From assembly GCA_033725935.1 (NCBI GenBank), contig MU867063.1, positions 298,272 to 362,271 on the forward strand: a stretch of DNA of 64,000 nt, written 5' to 3'. Within the stretch, counting starts at the first letter, position 1. Each line of letters starts with the position of its first letter. A program made the position numbers and the translations under genes. Below, one piece after another: positions 57,153-64,000 of the stretch. Source of the stretch: Cladorrhinum sp. PSN259. Lineage: Eukaryota; Ascomycota; Sordariomycetes; Sordariales; Podosporaceae. The notes under the pieces are model-generated. The model did no database searches. It was not told the DNA's origin and saw only the letters and a program-made list of their open reading frames with translations.

Positions 57153-58335
57153 TTTTGATGAGAAGTTGTCGTAATGTGACTGAGACAAGTGGTGAGGTAA
57201 GAAAAGTGAGCGGTGAGATGTATGTGTGGTGTGCGTTTTCTTCGGTGATGTGGCCCGGCCTATCACGATTATGACGGTATTTTGGGTGTGGCGGGCAGTT
57301 TCTAAACTCCGGGTTCAAAAAACCATGCGGTTCAGGGAAGATAATGCGAAACAAGTCTGGATTTTGTCTTCAATTCGTAAAGCTGTCTTGGACAGTGGAG
57401 AAGGGAATTGGGAAACAGGGAAAACAAAACTCTAAAAAAGACGGCCGCCGGAGAAAAAAAAGACAATGGCGGTCCGAAGATTTGGAAGACAGAAGCAAGA
57501 ATGATGTCGTTTCCTCCCTTCGCCTAAAAGGAGCGATAAGGTGTTTTGTGGAAAGGGACAGGGGTGTCGGGCTGTGCTGCAGTTTGCTGACGCGCGAATG
57601 TGGGAATCCAGTCCGCTGGTGCCGGGGCTTGGCGGTCGTCTTGGAAGCTCCTGTTGATGGAACATCGATTGGAGAATAAACCCCTAAAATATCAAAACTA
57701 TGACCGACCTAAACTAACAACAAAAGTCCAAGAGGTAATTAATCCACCAGAGCGGTTATTTCTACTCAACAGGCATGATGCCACTGCAGATATCATTGCG
57801 GTTATTACGATCTTGAATCCAACAAATTAACAACTGCCATCTGCCAAAAGTTGGCTGCATCGTTTAGCGCAACCCACATCTGTTTGCATGCTGCTGCTGG
57901 CCGTCGATCGAGACTTGGCAGCCACTGAACCAATTGCCGAGAAACGACCAGTGCAAAAAAACATGCTGTCAACGACGTCATTTCTTTCAAATGACAAGAT
58001 TGTCAGTTTGTCAAAATGCAAGGCAGGAGCAACTGCCAGTGGTCAAAAGAGTGACAGATATCGAATGACAATTGGATTTTTAAGAGATGATGTTCGTATT
58101 GCTCACAGGGAAGTCGCGGTCAATTCATTGGCAACCGCCAGGGTCGTAACAAAGTCCCCACCAAACTGCGGCAGTGCTTACAGGGATACACCAAGACCCC
58201 ATTGATTAAGGTTGAGAACCTGGAACCTGTGAGGAGCGCTTGATTACCGGCGACGAGATAGATCCGTTGTAAACTTTATTTCCAGACCCTTCCGACTTTT
58301 CATCGTCTTTCCCTCTTCATGTTTGCACCTTAAAA
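57153..58335. other. divergent promoter region
   Basis: Between the second SUR7/PalI gene and the PLC-like gene. No gene seen. Confidence 0.65.
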
Positions 58336-59703
58336 ATGGCTCGTCTCGGAAGCTTCGGCGCCCTCCTATGGGCGCTCTCTCACAGCATCAATTTAGTATT
58401 GGCTGCAGATAGCAGCAGCAGTAGCAGCAGCAGCTCAGTATCTGGTTCTGGATCAATCTCAGTCCAACCAGATATTACCATCCTCACGGGCACAAAAACC
58501 GGCCCGAGCTTGACACAGCCCAAAACAGGCACATATCAAACATACTCCTCAAGGATAACCCTCCTAACAACTTCACTTCCCACCTCTCTCGGAGTCCTCA
58601 CAGCCAACTACACCGATACCGAAACCGTCACCTACCTCACCGGCTCCGTCACATCTCCGACGACCGCAAACGCAACATCCACGTCCACTTCTACATCCCC
58701 GCCTACCCCTACCAACACCCGACCCTGCAACAACTACCCCGAACTCTGCAACCGCAAATACAGCAACATCACCGAGGTGGGCTGCCATAACTCACCCTTC
58801 GTCCGTCAAGGCTCAGCAGCAGCCAACCAAGCGTTCAACGTAACCGATCAGCTCAACGATGGCATCCGATTCTTGCAGGGACAGATTCAATGGCCCGTTA
58901 ACTCTTCCATCCCTCACTTCTGCCACACCTCGTGCGACCTCTTTGATGCGGGGCCAATTACCGACTGGTTGACAAAGGTCAAGGACTGGGTCGCTGAACA
59001 CCCATACGATGTTGTCACCATCCTTTTGGGTAATGGCAACTATTCCACACCAGACTTTTACGTACCATACATTGAGCAGACTGGTATATTACAATACATC
59101 TACACGCCACAAGTTATTCCGCCACAACTGGAGGACTGGCCTACTCTAGCACAGATGATTCTTACTGGACAGAGAGTGGTCATGTTCCTGGATTATATGG
59201 CCAACGCTACTGCCTACCCATGGTTACTGGACGAGTTCTCGGCAATGTGGGAGACCCCATTCGATCCCGTGGACGATACGTTTCCATGTGTGGTGCAGAG
59301 GCCGCCAGATCTTAGCAGGGAGGATGCAATGAGGAGATTGTACTTGATGAATCATAACTTGAACGTCGAGGTCTCCTTGCTGGGTCAGGCTATTATGGTG
59401 CCGGCTGTCAGTCAACTAAATATTACAAACGATAGCAAAGGAAACGGAAGCTTGGGTATGGCCGCGGAGCAGTGCAGGCAGGCATGGGATGGACAGCCTC
59501 CAAAGATCCTGAACGTTGATTACTATAACTATGGAGGTTATGAAGGGAGCGTGTTTGAGGTCGCAGCCATGATGAATAATGTGACTTTCAGGAAGAGGGA
59601 ATGCTGTGGGAGTACGAGCGGTGTTGGGAGAGTGATGATGGATAGAAGAAGTCTGGGGTTGGGCACAATCATCGGATTGCTTGTGATGGCGCTGAATTGG
59701 TAA
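58336..59703 (+). CDS. secreted PLC-like phosphodiesterase with probable GPI anchor
   Basis: One exon, 455 residues. A signal peptide covers about 1-23, followed by a Ser run and a Ser/Thr-rich stalk up to about 128. The rest is a PI-PLC-X-like TIM barrel: EVGCHNSPFVRQGSA (H150), GIRFLQGQIQ, IPHFCHTSCDLFDAGPITDW (H193, H196), HPYDVVTILLGN, GQRVVMFLDYM and PPKILNVDYYNYG. This is the pattern of the fungal PLC-like phosphodiesterase family, whose natural substrate is mostly unknown. Many N-glycosylation sequons and paired Cys fit secretion. The hydrophobic C-terminus (LGTIIGLLVMALNW) fits a GPI signal. Putting the stalk before rather than after the catalytic domain is notable for a GPI protein. 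Confidence 0.9.
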   Translation: MARLGSFGALLWALSHSINLVLAADSSSSSSSSSVSGSGSISVQPDITILTGTKTGPSLTQPKTGTYQTYSSRITLLTTSLPTSLGVLTANYTDTETVTYLTGSVTSPTTANATSTSTSTSPPTPTNTRPCNNYPELCNRKYSNITEVGCHNSPFVRQGSAAANQAFNVTDQLNDGIRFLQGQIQWPVNSSIPHFCHTSCDLFDAGPITDWLTKVKDWVAEHPYDVVTILLGNGNYSTPDFYVPYIEQTGILQYIYTPQVIPPQLEDWPTLAQMILTGQRVVMFLDYMANATAYPWLLDEFSAMWETPFDPVDDTFPCVVQRPPDLSREDAMRRLYLMNHNLNVEVSLLGQAIMVPAVSQLNITNDSKGNGSLGMAAEQCRQAWDGQPPKILNVDYYNYGGYEGSVFEVAAMMNNVTFRKRECCGSTSGVGRVMMDRRSLGLGTIIGLLVMALNW

Positions 59704-61411
59704 ATATAGAGGATGAATGGTGCTGGTATATGTGTCTTTGAGCATTGCAATGGCGTTTTTTTCTTTTTATGAGTATGTGGAGGGATATCTTACTTGCATT
59801 TAGATGGGTCTAGAAGGTAGAGAGGGAGTACAAAAAAGCTTAGGAAGGGGCTGGATATCCCCAAGGAGTATATGTGGCTGGCGAAGGAAAAGAATTGAAG
59901 TCTGTTTATAAACTTTGACTATTTTGAAATATATCCAGTTAGGTGTGAGTAAAGTAATGGGATATCAGTAAGAGCAGGCAAAGGCAAGGACGGGAGGACA
60001 GATACCTGATGATTAGCAAGACGATCTCGAGACAGTACAACTCCTGTCTGAGTGGCACGAAATAAGATGCGCCCTATTTTCGCCTTCCTTTGCAATGCTT
60101 GGACTCGCTTCGCCAGTATACACCTTTCAAATCGCGCTGTCAAATTGTCGACTTGTACGTGAACATCATGTCTCTTTTTTTGAGCGGGAATGGAGGATAA
60201 AAGCTGAGAGAGTGATTTAGGATGGGAGGGAGAAGGTGGTAAATGAGAGAAAGAGGATGGATGATGTGGATGATGTGGATGGATATTGAAGGAGGGGGAG
60301 GGGGAAAGAGCAACAACAAAATTATGAATGTGTTGACTGAAATAGGCGGTCCAGTGCAGTCAGAAAATCACACGGAATTATGCTGCGTAATTCAAGCAGA
60401 TATCCAGGTGCTTTCCCTACACTGAGACAGTACAATAATGAGTGTAAAAGCGTCTTCATTTAAACTAGAAGGAGGGGTTTGGGGGATGCTGGATGCCTAG
60501 ATAAGTGTTTAGTAGACTTGGGAGCGAAGTGAAGGAGGGTTGTGGTTGGGTTCAGAAGGAGCAGGAGGGATAAGTGAGCGTTCTACCTCACTCAGTTTTG
60601 ATGTTGAAGCGTTGAAGCCGGCAGTAGCAGGCTCGTCTTTGGAACGGTGAAGGAGGTAGTAGCCGACTCAACCAATGGCTTTTTTTTAAGGGGGGAGAGA
60701 GAGAGTATGGGTCAATGAAATGCCCGGTTTCCGGGTAGACGATACCAGTCTTGAAACCCGCGGATGAGCGTATTCACCGAAGTCTGGCGGAGTATTTACA
60801 CTCCGTTTACCTGGTTCAGAGCAGAGGGCGACATTATCTTGTTCAAGTGGCTCATGTAGAGAACTAGAAAGTATGTCTCGTCTTTGGCTAGAATTCCTGT
60901 TCTTTGGCCTTCAAATAATGTAGTTGTCTTGGAGACTCTGCTCAAACAGACATTCCGTATAAGATGTTTGATTTAAACATGACTGGACCTCCCTTTAGTC
61001 ACCCAGCCAACCCCCTTTTAGAATGTAAACATTCACAGCAACCCCTTCGGCAACACCACCCGAGGGAATATGCTTGTCTCTGAATGACGTCTGCGGGGAA
61101 TTTCCCAGCTCTGGACAATTTACCCCACACTAAACGGCACCCCTCGGTTCTCCAACAGATCCGCACGCGATCCCCCGGATTTCTTGGCACTGTGCCCGCG
61201 TGCGCTTGAACCGAGCCGAGGTTCTTTTTTGGAGACAGGAATCGAAACCACTGGGCTTTGGACAATTAACAAGCAAACCCCTTTCTCACATTTCACCTTC
61301 TGCTGTCACCATCATCAACCTCAACAGACCACTACTCTTATAGCTAAAGCCTCAACCTTTTACAGCATCAAACCAGTTCGAGTAAAGAACAAAAACAAAA
61401 AACAAGCCAAA
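59704..61411. other. intergenic region upstream of cytochrome b5
   Basis: No gene recognised. Purine-rich stretches (60240-60310, 60680-60705) and a pyrimidine/CA-rich leader just before 61412 are the only notable features. Confidence 0.65.
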
Positions 61412-61727
61412 ATGTCGCAACAATTCACCAAGGCGCAAGTGGCGGAGCACAAGGATGAGGCTTCCGGAATCTACATCATTATCGATGATGGCGTTTATGA
61501 TGTCGCCAGTATGTTGTTTTCCTCACCACCACTGGCAACTAAATAATTGATACTGATAATGTGAAACAGAATTCCTCGACGACCATCCCGGCGGTTCCAA
61601 GATCCTCAAGCGCGTGGCAGGCAAGGACGCGACCAAGCAGTTCTGGAAGTACCACAGCAAGCAGGTCATGGAGAAGTACGGACCCAAGCTAAAGATTGGT
61701 ACTTTGAAGGAGGAGGCCAAGCTATAG
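61412..61727 (+). CDS. soluble cytochrome b5-like haem protein
   Basis: Two exons (61412-61508, 61570-61727) joined across a 61-nt intron give 84 residues, just the b5 fold. The haem ligands are H38 in DDHPGGSKIL and H61 in FWKYHSKQV. The opening FTKAQVAEHKDEASGIYIII and VYDVAKFLDDHPGG are typical of the family. There is no C-terminal membrane anchor and no partner domain, so it is a free-standing cytosolic electron carrier of a type found in many fungi. The partner is unknown. The start has excellent context (gccaaaATGTCG). Confidence 0.93.
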
Positions 61728-62331
61728 ACGAAGTGTGGGAAACGAAATATGGGATGAATATATATGAATGTTTTTGGTGTTTTTTTTAGAAGCGAATATA
61801 GAAGATACCAATGTATGTTGTTTCTTTTTGACTCACACACACATATGCACACAGTTTCTGTGAGTTGACTGTCAACCTTCCGTTTTTAAAAGTACCGTTT
61901 TTTTTGGAGAGAGAAAGGGATGATATCCGAGATCGCTTTCCGATAATCTAGACTTTTATTGTCCAGTGCAACTCTGCAGAATCGGCGCTGCTGCTGAAAG
62001 ATAGAGATAAGATTCCTGTCTCATCCGAGTCTCCTGTTTTCCTTCCGATCATATCACAAGCCACCGCATCAGCGAAACGGCCACATGTCACCCCCCCTCA
62101 CCCACCCATCTCTCTTTCCGCACTTTCGGCAACCCCCACACACAAATCACATCCCACACATCCGACCTGAGCTCCCACATATCATCAAACCCCCACTCCC
62201 GTCATCAACTTTCACATTGCACCCGAGTCTACACTAATGAACCTTGCTGTAACGTTCGTCCTTTTTCTTTATCGGCATCGGATGGGATGGGATGGGTGTA
62301 CGGACGGCAGCTTGCGAAAATCCACATTCCC

Positions 62332-62356
62332 ATCCCATCCATCCATCCATCCATCC
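62332..62356. repeat. CCAT tetranucleotide microsatellite
   Basis: About five CCAT units next to CCCATCCC sequence complementary to GGGATGGG at 62279-62296. Confidence 0.9.
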
Positions 62357-63611
62357 ACGTGGAAGAGAAGAAACTTGATGCAGGCCACTTTGATAACATC
62401 CCATCCATTTCATTCTGTATTCTCGGCATTTCATATCATATTTTTTTGTTTAATTCTCTATCCCACTCCCTTCTTTCATTTCATTTCACTTTTCTTCCTT
62501 TTGCACAAATGTTACAAAACATACATCGTATTTTATTATTGTTATTTTTTTTTTTTAACAAAAATTCCTCAAGAAAAGTTCAACTGGCAAAACCCGAGAC
62601 ATACATGTACCTATGTAAACCTGGAATCCCACGGCAAAGGTGTTTAGCTTTTCCAGCTTCCTTTCCACCTTCTACTGTAGGTTCGTCAGCTCAGATCAGT
62701 TTCAAAATTGCAAACTGCCGAAGTCTATGTAATAATCGGTCGGTCATCCGTCGTACCACCGAGCATTTTTTTTGGGGGGTTTGGGTTACGATAACATATA
62801 TATATCAATCATCCCCGGTTTTGGTCATCCGATCCCTGGTACGTATGTATCAAAGTCCATGTTCCCCCACCCAACGAAGGATTTTTTTTATCTTTACATT
62901 ACTTTCCTACTACGGTACCTGCCTACCTAGGTGGGGGTTATACATTACCGGAATAAGATTTTGTACATGTACACACACGCAGAGACTACTTGCCGTACAG
63001 AGGAAGGCGGTTTCGGGATTGAAGATTAGAGATTAGAAATTAGAAATAGAGATAGAGGTGCATAGAGATGGAAGGTGCGTAGAAGATAGAGGTGGATAGT
63101 TGTAGGTACTGCATACATAGTGCATGCAAATATGAGGTACGGTTTGTTTGTTGTGTGCTTTGACCTTTTTACACTTTAGAGTATCTCTTCTATTCCCGAT
63201 GATTCCGGTAAAGGATTCACGACTCCAGATTTCCGGCAGGCTTTTTCGGTTTCCGGTGAAGTGGTGTGAGTAACTCCCTCCATACCTGGTGAAGTAGTAG
63301 TCAAGTGGTGAGTGGTGAATACAGACCGTAGTCAGCAGGCAGTGTCAGTAGTGGTGAGCGGGCAATGAGCATTGGCGGTGACAGGATGTAAGACGGGCAT
63401 AACAATGCATATAGGGTATTTATTTATGTACATACGTACATGTAAGTAACGTAGTTTGCATACACGGCAAAAATCACGATTTTAGACTTGACCTTTTTTT
63501 TCCTTGGCCCCTTTCTTGAAGTGTAGAAGTAGATAGTACCGCGCAGAGTTTGGGATTTTTGTGACTAAGAGTAGCGGTCTGAAAAAGTTAGAGGCCAACC
63601 TCAATGGCACC

Positions 63612-63638
63612 AAAAAAAAAAAAAAAAAAAAAAAAAAA
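63612..63638. repeat. A27 homopolymer
   Basis: Twenty-seven consecutive A in noncoding sequence. No retroelement reading frame lies upstream of it. Confidence 0.95.
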
Positions 63639-63929
63639 CAAGGGCATCGTGAGACGATATGACCGGGGGCGGTGAGTTCGGCTCTGTTTTTTCTTTCTTC
63701 TTCTTTACTCTCTGACCTTTTCTAGCGTATTCTTCATGATACCATGAACAAAGTTTTGAACTTCAACCGTCTGAACCCAGTTAAACTTTTACGTGATTCT
63801 TACTAGATAGTCTGGTACGTATGTAGTTAGTTTTAGTCTTTGTCCCACGTACGTACATACACTAGAAGAGAAGACAGAACGGTGTGAGAGTTCAGCAAAG
63901 ACCTGAGGGACTTTCAAGGCGTCACGACC

Positions 63930-63969
63930 GGGGGGGGGGGGGGGGGGGGGCGCCGGCGCCGGGGGGGGG
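63930..63969. repeat. G-run / GC palindrome / G-run
   Basis: G21, then CGCCGGCGCC, then G9. Composition is far from that of the surroundings; it may be a sequencing or assembly artefact. Confidence 0.85.
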
Positions 63970-64000
63970 CTACACTGACAGAGGGAGGTGTGTTTGCGGG

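Larger units (their letters stand above)
61728..64000. other. gene-free right end with low-complexity runs
   Basis: No supported gene. It contains a GGATG/CATCC inverted pair (62279-62356), an A27 run (63612-63638) and a G21 run followed by a palindrome and a further G run (63930-63969). Confidence 0.65.

Noticed and set aside
62287..63036. 249-codon plus-strand frame
   Set aside because: Runs through microsatellites and T-rich sequence; the translation is low-complexity without any domain.
63612..63638. Possible retroelement poly(A) tail
   Set aside because: No reverse-transcriptase or other element sequence upstream and no target-site duplication seen.

Overview
The window looks like nuclear chromosome sequence from a filamentous ascomycete (Pezizomycotina). 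The evidence is a WetA conidiation regulator, an Atf1/AtfA-type bZIP factor, a fungal FHL1 protein, two SUR7/PalI-family membrane proteins, and short introns with GTAAGT-like donors, TACTAAC-like branch points and CAG/TAG acceptors. A tRNA-Pro gene carries a short anticodon-loop intron. The sequence alone does not settle the genus. I placed 20 protein genes plus one cut off at the left edge (21 in all), and one tRNA gene. Exon joins were worked out by hand and every spliced frame closes.

Layout. 0-7.5 kb: a SUR7/PalI-family protein truncated at the left edge (minus), a small conserved-looking protein with a possible RRM-like fold (minus), a 3.7-kb gene-poor gap, and an acidic polyQ-containing protein of unknown function (plus). 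9-21.4 kb: wetA (plus, two exons), a large polyQ/Pro-rich four-pass membrane protein (minus), and divergent from it FHL1 (plus; FHA domain, AT-hooks, forkhead domain). 22.9-27.5 kb, all minus: a GPI-anchored cysteine-rich wall protein, tRNA-Pro(AGG), and a secreted agmatinase-type ureohydrolase with five exons. 29.7-36.1 kb: a 1126-residue basic, disordered protein and a GST-N-domain protein. 40-49.4 kb is a compact housekeeping block: Atf1-like bZIP, kinetochore Dsn1/Mis13, U1-C of the U1 snRNP, the p24 cargo protein Erv25, and the SDH assembly factor SDHAF2/Sdh5. 50.9-61.7 kb: a CBM48 protein with a cysteine cluster, an HD-domain phosphohydrolase, a second SUR7/PalI protein, a GPI-type PLC-like phosphodiesterase, and a soluble cytochrome b5. 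From 61.7 kb to the end I see only low-complexity sequence, including long A and G runs.

The genes are not a pathway cluster. The main link among them is regulatory: wetA lies behind a cluster of motifs matching the BrlA and AbaA consensus sites, and the bZIP gene has CRE motifs in its own long upstream region. I found no mobile element, no CRISPR array and no biosynthetic cluster. The best leads for something undescribed are the Cys-repeat GPI protein, the cysteine-cluster CBM48 protein, the FHL1 C-terminal helical region, and the two orphan disordered proteins.
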